A stretch of 64,000 bases of DNA, taken from AP-15 sp036500965. Lineage in GTDB: Bacteria > Pseudomonadota > Alphaproteobacteria > ATCC43930 > CGMCC-115725. The stretch covers positions 1 to 64,000 of the forward strand of contig DASYBC010000072.1 of NCBI GenBank assembly GCA_036500965.1, written 5' to 3'. Both the position numbers and the translations under genes were made by a program. This document shows, piece after piece, positions 1 through 8,037 of this stretch (within the stretch, counting starts at the first letter, position 1; each line of letters opens with the position of its first letter). Below the pieces are notes generated by a model. That model was not told the origin of the DNA and made no database searches. It was given only the letters and a program-made list of their open reading frames with translations.

Positions 1-62
1 CCCGCTGCCGACAAAGCCTTCAATCGCTCCTCGCCGTCGAAAAATCCCGGTTGCCCCGCCAT
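1..62 (-). mobile_element. IS5-like transposase, 5' end only (cut by window edge)
   Basis: Only the first 20 codons lie in the window. They begin with an ATG whose complement is at 60-62 and read MAGQPGFFDGEERLKALSAA. This matches from memory the N-terminus of IS5-type transposases common in alphaproteobacteria (MAGQPGFFD followed by an ER..LS..GD pattern). The rest of the element lies to the left. The end of the element should fall in the non-coding stretch after the start codon. The sequence TTTTTAGAGGCGCC near 122-135 is a plausible terminal inverted repeat, but it cannot be confirmed without the other end. Whether the copy is intact is unknown. Confidence 0.6.
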
Positions 63-278
63 CGCCGATCCCCCGCATCCCCAATCGTAGGAACGAGCGA
101 TTCGCCTTCAAAAACAACCGGTTTTTAGAGGCGCCCTATCGCTCCGGTGACACTTTTAGAATGAGCGCCGGCTGCCGCCATAGCGAGCGCAGCGGACCCG
201 AGGCGCACGGTATCTGGCCGGGCGGCGTTACGCGGCGGCGAGATAAGCCACCACAGGATTTGGCTTGGGAGATCAAAG

Positions 279-683
279 ATGGCTGACGAGGACGCGCTGT
301 TCCAAAAGGGAATGCCGATCCGCCGCGAGGTGTTGGGTCCGGAATATGTCGATGCCTCGATGGCACGGGCCGACGAGTTCATGATGTCGTTCCAGCGGGC
401 GACGACGGCATGGGCATGGGGTTGGGCGTGGGGCGATGCGACGCTCGATCGAAAGACACGCAGCCTGATGAATCTGGCGATGCTCACGGCCCTAAACCGC
501 GCCCCCGAGATCAAGCTGCACGTCAAGGGCGCCTTGAACAACGGCGTCACGGTCGAAGAGATCAAGGCGGCGCTGTTGCACGCAACCGCGTATTGCGGCA
601 TTCCGGCCGGGCTCGACGCGTTTCGCGCGGCGCATGAGGTGCTGGTCGGCGAGGGTGCGCTAAAACCAAACCTGGAGCGGTAA
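279..683 (+). CDS. carboxymuconolactone decarboxylase family protein
   Basis: This 134-residue protein has the size and the single all-alpha CMD domain of PcaC-like 4-carboxymuconolactone decarboxylases, which act in the protocatechuate branch of the beta-ketoadipate pathway. The core runs from TRSLMNLAMLTALNR (about residues 65-80) to the signature ATAYCGIPAGLDAFRAA (about 106-122). A GGGAG Shine-Dalgarno sequence lies 7 nt before the ATG. No other protocatechuate genes are adjacent, so the true substrate may be another lactone or a related decarboxylation. Family assignment is secure, exact substrate is not. Confidence 0.88.
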   Translation: MADEDALFQKGMPIRREVLGPEYVDASMARADEFMMSFQRATTAWAWGWAWGDATLDRKTRSLMNLAMLTALNRAPEIKLHVKGALNNGVTVEEIKAALLHATAYCGIPAGLDAFRAAHEVLVGEGALKPNLER

Positions 684-1040
684 CGATCGGCATTCGGGGA
701 CGGTTAATCCTGGAGATCGGTCGGGCGGCTCGGCTGTCATCGGCAGGGATGGCAGTGAGGTGACGCCGCCGGGTTCGAGCCTGGTCGAGATCGAGGTGAT
801 CGAGCAGCCGCCGGGCGCGCCGGACCCACACCGGCCTGCCTGATGCTCAGCAATGCGCCGGTCGTACGGAAGGCCGGGCCATCATCTCGGCATTATCTCG
901 GCCGGCTCGCTGAGATTGCAGCTGGGCGCGACCCGGACGCTTGGCACGGCCGCACCGGCACGGAGCAACTGCTCTTCCGCTGTCGACATCGCCGCGCTCG
1001 GGCCTCTTGCACTGGCTTGCTCGATGCTGTCGGCCGCAGA
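684..1040. other. intergenic region without a supported gene
   Basis: About 357 bases separate the CMD gene from the convergent SDR gene. Several short overlapping open frames exist, but none has a recognisable domain or a good ribosome binding site. A GGGTTCGAGCC string near 775 recalls a tRNA T-loop, but no acceptor, D or anticodon arm accompanies it. I see nothing functional here. Confidence 0.5.
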
Positions 1041-1793
1041 TCAGTAATAGTGCGCGCCGCCATTGACGTGGATCGTCTGGCCGGTGATGAAGCCGCCCTC
1101 CTCGCTGACCAGGAACAGGCATGTCGCGGCGATCTCGTCGACGCTGCCTTGCCGGCCGAGCGGGACAGCGGCGGCGTTCGGCAAGTCACCGTGATACCAC
1201 TCGGGATGGTCGCGCCGCGTATCGATGCTGCCCGGCGAAACGACATTGACCCTGACGTTATGCGGCGCGAATTCGGAGGCGAGCCCGCGCGCCATGCCGA
1301 TCAACCCCATCTTCGCTGCAGACAAATGCGTGCGGCCGCTGCCGCGAGCGGAAATCGCGCCGTCGCCAACGAAGAACAGGATGCGCCCGTAGCGATTCTT
1401 GACCATTGGCTCGATCAGCGCGCGCGTCAGGTAGAGCGCGCCGTCGAGAACCACGCTCCGGACCAGCTCCCAATCCGCGTCGGTGGTTTCGGTGAACGGC
1501 TTATGCGGCCGGATCGCCGCATTGTTGATCAGAATGTCAACCCGGCCGAACTCGGACAGCGCCTTGGCGGCCAGCGCCTCGACCTCGGCCTTTTTGCCGA
1601 TGTCTGCGAGGATGGGGACGGCCTTGACCCCGAGATCCCGGGCCTCGCGCGCGACCGCTTCGGCCTCCTGCCGATTGGAGCGCGCGTTGACCACCACATG
1701 CGCGCCTTCGCCGGCCAGCTTCAGCACCGTCGCACGACCGATATTGCGCCCCGATCCGGTCACCAGCGCGACCTTATCTTCAAGCTTGCCCAT
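1041..1793 (-). CDS. SDR family oxidoreductase, atypical active site
   Basis: This 250-residue short-chain dehydrogenase/reductase has a Rossmann fold typical of FabG-like enzymes. The cofactor motif is TGSGRNIG (residues 12-19) and NNAAIRP follows at about 90. It should catalyse an NAD(P)-dependent carbonyl/alcohol interconversion in the cytoplasm. The expected YxxxK catalytic motif is replaced by LSAAK inside GRTHLSAAKMGL, so the catalytic Tyr is absent while the Lys is kept. The start codon overlaps the end of the upstream P1 peptidase gene by 14 nt, so the two are probably co-translated. Substrate unknown; it may be a reductase with altered chemistry or a binding protein. Confidence 0.88.
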   Translation of the reverse strand: MGKLEDKVALVTGSGRNIGRATVLKLAGEGAHVVVNARSNRQEAEAVAREARDLGVKAVPILADIGKKAEVEALAAKALSEFGRVDILINNAAIRPHKPFTETTDADWELVRSVVLDGALYLTRALIEPMVKNRYGRILFFVGDGAISARGSGRTHLSAAKMGLIGMARGLASEFAPHNVRVNVVSPGSIDTRRDHPEWYHGDLPNAAAVPLGRQGSVDEIAATCLFLVSEEGGFITGQTIHVNGGAHYY

Positions 1794-2862
1794 GCCCCAT
1801 CTCCCCGAATCGGATCGCGGCAGCGAGTCGCGGCCGCCCGTGAAGCTGCCGCCAGCTTGGCACTCCGGCCAGCGGCTCGGCCAAGCTCAGCGCGCGCATT
1901 ACCGACCGGGCGAGGCAACCCGCCGCGGCGTGGCCGAGGCGCAGCAGCATCTCGGGCGGCGGGGGCGAACCGGCTCCGGTCGCCAGCGCGAGCACGCTGT
2001 CGCCGTCGAACGGGGTATGGATCGGATGGATCGCGCGGGCGAGCCCATCCTGCGCCATGATCGCCAGCCGCCGGCAGCCGCGCCTGTCGAGTGCCGTGTC
2101 GGTGGCGACGACGGCGATCGTGGTGTTGGCGAGCATGGCGTTATCGCCGGGTGCGAGGGCTTTGCATGCGCGGAAGTCCTCGGGATCGAAAGCGGCCTCG
2201 CCGGCCGCGGGCTGCGGGTCGATTTCGCCGGGCAAGGCCAGCTCGGCTGCCCAGAAGCGCCCGCAATCGGGCCGCACCGCCGAACCCCAGCTGTTGACCG
2301 CGACGATGGCGCCGACCGTGATCCCGCCGGCGAGCACGGCCGATGCGCTGCCGATGCCGCCCTTGAGCCGCCCGGCCGTGGCGCCGAGACCGGCCCCGGC
2401 ATTGCCCTGCGCGAATTCCTTGGCCGCGGCCGCGACGGCGCTGCGGCCGAGCGCGCGATAGGGCGGCTCGTCGCGCCACGCCTGCCGGCCGGGAAAAGCG
2501 AGGTCGAACAGGATCGCCGCCGGGACGATCGGCACTCGGATCGCCGCGGAGCGCAGCGTCGAGGCGACGGCGAAGCCGCGCCCGGCCGCAGCGAGCCAGG
2601 TCATGACCCCGGCCGCGGCATCGAGGCCGAAGGCCGAGCCGCCCGACAGCACCACGGCGTCAACCCGCTCGACCAGCGCGTCGGCGCCGAGCAATTCGGT
2701 CTCGCGGGTGCCGGGGGCGCCGCCGCGGACATCGACCGACGCGGTTGCCGGGGCTTCGGCCAGCACGACCGTCGTGCCGGTGAAGCCGTCGCGATCCTCG
2801 GCCTGGCCGACCAGGATTCCCGGAACGTCGGTAATCAGGTTGCGTGCGCCGGCAGCGGCCAC
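1780..2862 (-). CDS. P1 family (S58, DmpA-like) peptidase
   Basis: This protein of about 360 residues belongs to the N-terminal-nucleophile-like P1/DmpA family, aminopeptidases and amidases that self-cleave before a Ser/Thr nucleophile. N-terminal features NLITDVPGILVGQAED and LSGGSAFGLDAA are typical. The candidate nucleophile is the Ser in KGGIGSAS, and the C-terminal TTIAVVATDTALDR is a family hallmark. I chose the GTG at 2860-2862 because CGGAG lies just before it and homology begins there. A longer frame with an ATG at 2904 exists. Its 3' end overlaps the SDR gene, which suggests joint hydrolysis and oxidation of an amide or peptide substrate, an inference only. Confidence 0.87.
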   Translation of the reverse strand: MAAAGARNLITDVPGILVGQAEDRDGFTGTTVVLAEAPATASVDVRGGAPGTRETELLGADALVERVDAVVLSGGSAFGLDAAAGVMTWLAAAGRGFAVASTLRSAAIRVPIVPAAILFDLAFPGRQAWRDEPPYRALGRSAVAAAAKEFAQGNAGAGLGATAGRLKGGIGSASAVLAGGITVGAIVAVNSWGSAVRPDCGRFWAAELALPGEIDPQPAAGEAAFDPEDFRACKALAPGDNAMLANTTIAVVATDTALDRRGCRRLAIMAQDGLARAIHPIHTPFDGDSVLALATGAGSPPPPEMLLRLGHAAAGCLARSVMRALSLAEPLAGVPSWRQLHGRPRLAAAIRFGEMGHGQA

Positions 2863-2961
2863 GATTTTTCTCCGCAGAAGGAAGAGCGTCAGGCCTCCCG
2901 TCACGACGCCGACATCGCCGCAGTCGACGACCCGATCGTTTTTGCCTTCAAAGCCGGGCGG

Positions 2962-3399
2962 TTAGGCCCTGGGGCGTCGGGCTCGCGGGCGCGCGCGTCC
3001 GCGCTTGCGGCCGAGGCCGAGCTGTCTGGCCATCGCCGAGCGCTGCTCGGAATACGCCGGGGCGGTCAGCGGATGATCGCTTGGCAGCTGCCATCGCCGC
3101 AAGTATTCGGCGATCTGCAAGCCGTGCCTGGTGCCGAGGTGGCGACGCAAAGTCTTGCCTCGGAAGCCGCATTCGAGACAGACGACGTAGTTGTGCTGGA
3201 CCGACCGCTTGACCGGAACTGCCGGATTTCGCGGCGCTGGCGGCGGCGGCGGCGTCCCCAGATGGCGGATCGTCTGATCGACAAGGACGATCAACGCCGA
3301 GAGCTGATCCGGCGCCAGTGTGTGATTTCCAACATAGCTGGCGATGATCTTTGTCACCGGGCCAAGCCCGCCGGTTCTCGGAGTGGTTTCGTCATCCAT
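2962..3399 (-). CDS. MucR/Ros family zinc-finger transcriptional regulator
   Basis: This 145-residue protein carries the prokaryotic Ros-type C2H2 finger. Ligands are C-x2-C-x9-H-x4-H within VVCLECGFRGKTLRRHLGTRHG (about residues 72-92, key residues C, C, H, H). The N-terminal helix (TKIIASYVGNHTLAPDQL) is the usual MucR oligomerisation part, followed by a proline-rich linker. The tail after about residue 125 is Arg/Lys-rich (GRKRGRARPRARR) and longer than in classical MucR. Such proteins are global alphaproteobacterial regulators of envelope, motility and polysaccharide genes that bind AT-rich DNA and often repress themselves. Targets in this window are not evident. Confidence 0.93.
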   Translation of the reverse strand: MDDETTPRTGGLGPVTKIIASYVGNHTLAPDQLSALIVLVDQTIRHLGTPPPPPAPRNPAVPVKRSVQHNYVVCLECGFRGKTLRRHLGTRHGLQIAEYLRRWQLPSDHPLTAPAYSEQRSAMARQLGLGRKRGRARPRARRPRA

Positions 3400-3721
3400 C
3401 AGCTCTCGCTCCCACCGCCAGTTTTTCCCCGCTTGTCATAGGCCAAACAGCAATCAGATCAAACAAATTCTAGGATGAGCTTGCAGCCGGAGCGGCGTCT
3501 TTAATGAAATCGACATGCCGGACAACCGCGCGTTCGCCGCCGGCGAGTTCTGCGGACGGAGCGGCTTATCGCCGTTCTGGTAAAAATGGCGTGTCGAAGA
3601 GCAGAGCTCGCGGCGTCAAACCCCGCGCCAAGCGATCGCGGCCATGGCGGGCCTCGCCGCTGCGACAATCACAGTGTAAACGGCATCTTCTGAAACAGAG
3701 CTGCCGAATCGGCTGTTCTGC
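3400..3721. other. intergenic region, probable mucR promoter region
   Basis: About 320 bases separate the mucR-like gene from the small secreted-protein gene, both on the minus strand. The part nearest mucR (about 3436-3480) is clearly richer in A and T than the surroundings, as expected for a promoter and for MucR autoregulation. The remainder has only a short arginine-rich open frame on the plus strand with no homology that I recognise. No terminator with a T-run is visible. Confidence 0.35.
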
Positions 3722-4114
3722 TTATCGTTGACGGCGACTGGCGGTGCTGTTGCCGCTGTCCGGGGATGCCGGCCAACGGGGCGGCGGCGCATCGAGGCCT
3801 CGGGCCGCTCCCGTGCTGGTCCGACCGACAGGCGCGTTCAGCATTGCCACGAGCCCGGGCGTCGCGGCGATCAGCGCAGCGGTCGCGGCGCGCTGCTCGG
3901 GCGGGCCCCAATATACCTGCCGGCGCATGGCGCGCTCGACGCAGCGGGAAGTAAAGGGCTGATCGATGCGCAAGCTGAACGGCGCCGGCGCGTAGCAATC
4001 GCGGTATGCGGCTGCCCATTCGAGCCAGGCGGCGAGCCGCGCCTGCTGCCCGGCGCCGAGCGGCGCCAGCGCCATCGCGGCGGCGAGCACCAGCGGGATC
4101 GACGGCATTGTCAT
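3722..4114 (-). CDS. hypothetical secreted protein
   Basis: From the ATG at 4114 the product is about 130 residues and opens with a plausible Sec signal peptide (MTMPSIPLVLAAAMALAPLG), followed by a segment with two cysteines (YRDCYAP and SRCVERAMRR) that may form a disulfide. The C-terminal 40 residues are low complexity and rich in Ala, Ser, Pro and Arg. I do not recognise the family. A second ATG two codons later (4108) is equally possible. Third-position GC is as high as in its neighbours, and the hydrophobic start and paired cysteines support a real periplasmic protein. Confidence 0.5.
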   Translation of the reverse strand: MTMPSIPLVLAAAMALAPLGAGQQARLAAWLEWAAAYRDCYAPAPFSLRIDQPFTSRCVERAMRRQVYWGPPEQRAATAALIAATPGLVAMLNAPVGRTSTGAARGLDAPPPRWPASPDSGNSTASRRQR

Positions 4115-4238
4115 AGCGCCATCATACGCAACCGACAGCTCAGCGCCATCAGGCGTGCAGCCGGAGCGGCAAAACGGGCCCGATGCTATGATCGGAGCCG
4201 CCTTCCCGTTCTGCGGGAGCAATCACTCGAGATCGGCA

Positions 4239-4889
4239 ATGAGCCTGGTGTTCCGTTCCGGCAAAGGCATCGCCGGCGCGATGCTCTGCATCTTCGGGCT
4301 GCTGGCGCCGTGGGCCGCGGCTTCCGCCGCGTTCGCCCCGCCCGCGGCCCCGCGCTCGCAAATTATCTTTGTGATCGCCGGCGGCTGGCACACCGAGCTG
4401 GCGCTTCCGATGGCGGCGATCGAGGCGCCGTTGGCGGCTCTGACGCCCCGGTTTCCCGCTGCCCGCTACTTGGCCTTCGGTTGGGGAGCGCGCAGCTATT
4501 ACATGGCGAAACATCCCGGGTTCGAGGAGTTGCTGCGGGCTGCGACGCCGGGGCCGGCAGTGATGCTGGTGATTCCGCTGGCGGTTTCGCCTGCAGCCTT
4601 TGCCGGGCCCGGCAACGTCTTCCCGCTGGCGATCTCGCCCGCCGGCGCCGCCCGGCTGGCGCGGTTTTTGTGGAATTATCTGGTCCCGGCGCAGTCCCCC
4701 GCTCCGCGCGCGCTCGGCCCTGGCCCAGATCCGGGAAGCCTGTTTTACACCGCCAGCGGCTCCTACGACCTCTCGCATACTTGCAACACCTGGACGGCCG
4801 AAGCGCTACGGGCCGCCGGCATCCCGATCAGCGCCGCGGGCGTCGTTTTTGCGGGTCAGCTGATCGATCAGCTGCGGGAACGCCGCTGA
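4239..4889 (+). CDS. DUF2459 family exported protein
   Basis: The product has 216 residues with a signal peptide (about 1-30), then the DUF2459 (TIGR02117, urease-region-associated) pattern: IIFVIAGGWHTELALPM near residues 40-56, LAFGWGARSYYM around 80, and a C-terminal YDLSHTCNTWTAEALRAAG with conserved Cys/Asn/Thr. Biochemical function of the family is unknown. The GWHT and HTCNTWT motifs recall papain-like or NlpC-type thiol hydrolases, which is my inference. The frame could begin upstream at 4155 or 4188, but the signal peptide starts cleanly at 4239. It ends exactly where the convergent adenylate cyclase gene ends, leaving no spacer. Confidence 0.82.
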   Translation: MSLVFRSGKGIAGAMLCIFGLLAPWAAASAAFAPPAAPRSQIIFVIAGGWHTELALPMAAIEAPLAALTPRFPAARYLAFGWGARSYYMAKHPGFEELLRAATPGPAVMLVIPLAVSPAAFAGPGNVFPLAISPAGAARLARFLWNYLVPAQSPAPRALGPGPDPGSLFYTASGSYDLSHTCNTWTAEALRAAGIPISAAGVVFAGQLIDQLRERR

Positions 4890-6296
4890 TCACGGGATCT
4901 CGTAGACGGCGACCTCGTCGGCGATGCCGCGCAAGGCGCGCGATTGAGCCATCGGCTCGAGCCCGCTCTGCTTGAGCAGGGTCGAGGCTTGCGGGTGCGT
5001 GACCACCGACCCGGTGGCCAGGATCGAGCGCGAATCGGCGAGCGCCTGCACCCGGGCTGCGATGTTGACGGTCTGCCCGAAATAGTCCTGCCGGTCGTTC
5101 AGCACCACCGCCAGGCACGGCCCTTCATGGATGCCGATCTTGAGCAGCAGATCCTCGCCCTCATGGCCATTGCCCAGGCGGCGCATCGCCTCGCGCATGC
5201 GCAACGCTGCGGCCACTGCCCGGTCGGGGGTCGGGAAGGTCGCCATCACCGCATCGCCGATGGTCTTGACCACCGCCCCGGCCTCGGCGGCGACGATCTC
5301 GTTGAGCAGCTGAAAATGCGCGCGCACCAGATCGAACGCGACCAGATCGCCGACCCGCTCATAGAGCTCGGTCGAGCCTTTGAGGTCGGTGAACAGGAAG
5401 GTCAGGCTGGTGATCTTGAGCCGCTGCTCGGCATCGATCGTGTTGGTGCCGTAGATGTCGCGAAACACCTGGTTGGTCAGAAGCCGCTTGGCGGTCAGGA
5501 ATGGCCGCCGTCGGCGCAGCAGCTCCTCGAGCTTCTCGCCGGCGATCCACAACCCCGGCAGCACGCGCGCGTCGGTGCGGTTCTCGAGCGACAAGCGCAG
5601 CGGCCCGGGGCGCAGCTCGATGCGCTCCGTTGGCGCGCGCAGCTTGTCGAACGCCAGCGCCAGGCTTTGCCGCTCGCGCGTCGGCTCGCCTTTGACCTCG
5701 AGGAACTGGCTCGTATGGGTGACCGGATCGAGGATTATCACAAACTCGGCCGGCAATTGCAGCGATAAGAGGGCCTTGCCACCCGGCGGCAATTCGACCG
5801 CGTCGAGCGTGATCTCCTCGATCACCAGGTCGAGATCGTCGGGCAGATCGATCCCCGAGCCCCAGAAGATCTGCCGGAAATACTCGGCGAACGGCAGATC
5901 GTCGGGGTCGTGCGCGGCGATCCGGCGCACCCGCCGGTTGACCGTGAAGGTCACCTCGACGATCTCGTCCAGGGTCGGCGCATAATCGGCCGCGCACCAG
6001 GCGCAGTGATACTCCTCCCGATCGACCGCCTTGAGCGTGCTGCTCTCTTCAAGCACCCCGCCGCAGCTCGGGCACAGCACATTCCACGACAATTCGAAAA
6101 GGCCGAGCCGGGCGGCGTGCAGAAAGGCGGCGATCGCCCGCTCCGGGTCGATCCCGGCCCGCGTCGCGAAATCGAGAACGTTGACCCGGCACAGCCGGTG
6201 GTCCGGCGCCTTGCGGACCAGCTCTTCGATCGCGACGACGGCGTCGAGATCGGCCGATTGCCGCAATACCGTAAACAGATTTTCCGCTTCGCTCAT
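4890..6296 (-). CDS. DUF5939 / class III adenylate cyclase
   Basis: This 468-residue cytoplasmic protein pairs an N-terminal DUF5939 region with a C-terminal class III nucleotide cyclase. The N-terminal part contains a zinc ribbon made by CPSCGG and CAWC about 25 residues apart. The cyclase domain (about 285-450) has the metal-binding FTDLKGST and GDAVMATF aspartates, the VKTIGD lysine that selects adenine, and the transition-state Asn/Arg in QTVNIAARVQ, so it should make cAMP. The start at 6296 is preceded by AAGGG and begins MSEAENLF; an upstream ATG at 6380 looks non-homologous. The zinc-ribbon half probably senses or binds a partner. Confidence 0.92.
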   Translation of the reverse strand: MSEAENLFTVLRQSADLDAVVAIEELVRKAPDHRLCRVNVLDFATRAGIDPERAIAAFLHAARLGLFELSWNVLCPSCGGVLEESSTLKAVDREEYHCAWCAADYAPTLDEIVEVTFTVNRRVRRIAAHDPDDLPFAEYFRQIFWGSGIDLPDDLDLVIEEITLDAVELPPGGKALLSLQLPAEFVIILDPVTHTSQFLEVKGEPTRERQSLALAFDKLRAPTERIELRPGPLRLSLENRTDARVLPGLWIAGEKLEELLRRRRPFLTAKRLLTNQVFRDIYGTNTIDAEQRLKITSLTFLFTDLKGSTELYERVGDLVAFDLVRAHFQLLNEIVAAEAGAVVKTIGDAVMATFPTPDRAVAAALRMREAMRRLGNGHEGEDLLLKIGIHEGPCLAVVLNDRQDYFGQTVNIAARVQALADSRSILATGSVVTHPQASTLLKQSGLEPMAQSRALRGIADEVAVYEIP

Positions 6297-6471
6297 CGGG
6301 AACCCTTGCTTCCCGCCCTCGGTGCCGGGCCAGCCGCACCGGCCACAAAAGCCCGCCATAAATGTGGACGCCGATCCCATTCGGCAAGATTGCGGAGCGA
6401 ACGACGCCGCGCGGTTTCGCCGGCTCAGCCTTGGCCGTCCGGCGCCGTCGTGTTTTCGCTGACGGCGCCGG

Positions 6472-8004
6472 TCACATGGTCAGCGACTTCCAGTCGATGC
6501 CGCGCTCGAACGCCGCCGCGGCGCGGTAGATCGTCTCCTCGTCAAAGGCTTTGGCCGCCAGCATCATCCCGACCGGCAGCCCATCGACCATGCCGCAGGG
6601 CAGGCTGATCGCCGGGTGATGGGTGCAATCGAATTGGGCCGTGTTGGCCAGCATGCCGAAGGCGCGGTCGAGGATCACCTCGAGCGGCGCGCCGGGTTCG
6701 GGCAACGGCGTCGCCACCATCGGCACCGTCGGCATCAGCAACAGGTCGCAGCGCGACAGCGCCTCGTCATAAGCGCGCCGCAACCGGCGCACCAAATTCT
6801 GCGCCTTGGCATAATAATGACCGCGATACCGGGTGACCATGTAATGGCCGAGCAGCATCGTGCTCTTCAGGCTGTCCGACAGCTCGTCAGCGCGGCTGCG
6901 CCAGCTGCTGTGGCGGTCGAGCAGCGAGGTGACGTAGAGCCCCTGCCAGTTAAAGCCGAAGCCGTTGCCGAGCATCATCTGCATCGTCGCGCCTTCGGCG
7001 GCGATCGCCTGCCAGATCGCCGCGCCCTGGCGGTGCATCGGGATCGACACAGCCTCGACCGCCGCACCCAACCCCTTAAACCGCTGCGCCGCTTCGCGCA
7101 CGACAGCATCGACCTGCGGCATCGCCCGAGGATGGCCAAAGCCTTCCTCGACGATGCCGATCCGCAGCCCCGTGACACCCTTGCCCAAGGCCTCGCGATA
7201 GGGCTTTGCAACCGCGCCGGCCGATTGCCGCGGGTCGAGCCCGTCCGGCCCGGCCAGGATTTCGAGCAGCAGCGCGTTGTCCTCGACCGTTGCGGTCATC
7301 GGGCCGGTATGGTCGAGGGTTAGCTCGATCGGCATGATACCGGAGTAGGGCACCAGGCCGTGGGTCGGCTTCAGCCCATAGATGCCGCAGAACGCGGCCG
7401 GGATCCGGACCGAGCCGCCTTGGTCGCCGCCGAGCGCCATCGGCACCTCGCCGGCCGCGACGACGGCAGCGCTGCCCGACGACGAGCCGCCGGCCGAGTA
7501 ACCGTATCGATGCGGGTTGTGCACCGGCCCGCCGGCGCTGGTGTGGCTGCCGCCCGAAAAACAGAAATATTCGCACACGGTCTTGCCGACGATTGTGCCG
7601 CCGGCGTCGAGGATGCGCGTCGCGACGGTGGCGTCGACATCGGGCACATAGCCTTCCAAGGTCGCAGCGCCGTTCATCATCGGCACTCCGGCAAGGCAGA
7701 TGTTGTCCTTGAGCGCCACCCGCTTGCCGGCGAGCTTGCCGCCCGGTGCGCCGGCGATCTCGGTCTTGACGTACCAGGCGCCGTGCCGGTTCTCCTGCGA
7801 CCCAGGGCGCCGGCCGGGCAGCCGCGGAAAGGTGACAGGCGGCAGCTCGTCCGTCATCCGGTCGAGCTGGTTGTAGGCGCCGATCCCCGGCAGCAGGGCT
7901 TCGCGGTGCGCCGCCAGCTCCTGATCCGAAAAGGTGAGGCCGAGCTCCACCGCCACCACGCGCAGCTGCTCCAATGTCGGGGCTTTGACGGTGTCGAGCG
8001 ACAT
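6472..8004 (-). CDS. amidase signature family hydrolase
   Basis: This 510-residue amidase-signature enzyme has the Ser-cisSer-Lys triad. The Lys lies in VALKDNICLAG (about 94-104), the cis-Ser in GGSSSGSAA and the nucleophile Ser in GGDQGGSVRIPA. It should hydrolyse an amide to acid and ammonia. The ATG at 8004 follows an excellent AGGAGGGG site. It lies 33 nt downstream of the luciferase-like monooxygenase on the same strand, so the pair forms an operon. The association suggests oxygenation of a substrate followed by amide hydrolysis. Substrate not predictable. It could alternatively be an aryl-acylamidase or a nitrile-pathway enzyme. Confidence 0.93.
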   Translation of the reverse strand: MSLDTVKAPTLEQLRVVAVELGLTFSDQELAAHREALLPGIGAYNQLDRMTDELPPVTFPRLPGRRPGSQENRHGAWYVKTEIAGAPGGKLAGKRVALKDNICLAGVPMMNGAATLEGYVPDVDATVATRILDAGGTIVGKTVCEYFCFSGGSHTSAGGPVHNPHRYGYSAGGSSSGSAAVVAAGEVPMALGGDQGGSVRIPAAFCGIYGLKPTHGLVPYSGIMPIELTLDHTGPMTATVEDNALLLEILAGPDGLDPRQSAGAVAKPYREALGKGVTGLRIGIVEEGFGHPRAMPQVDAVVREAAQRFKGLGAAVEAVSIPMHRQGAAIWQAIAAEGATMQMMLGNGFGFNWQGLYVTSLLDRHSSWRSRADELSDSLKSTMLLGHYMVTRYRGHYYAKAQNLVRRLRRAYDEALSRCDLLLMPTVPMVATPLPEPGAPLEVILDRAFGMLANTAQFDCTHHPAISLPCGMVDGLPVGMMLAAKAFDEETIYRAAAAFERGIDWKSLTM

Positions 8005-8037
8005 GGCTGTTCCCCTCCTCGGCGTTGCGCGCACCGC

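Noticed and set aside
765..790. T-loop-like GGGTTCGAGCC suggesting a tRNA
   Set aside because: The flanking bases do not pair as a T-arm and no D-arm, anticodon arm or acceptor stem can be drawn.
1483..3441. 652-codon plus-strand frame over the SDR, peptidase and MucR genes
   Set aside because: All three genes on the opposite strand have clear motifs. The plus-strand translation is low-complexity Arg/Gly/Ala.
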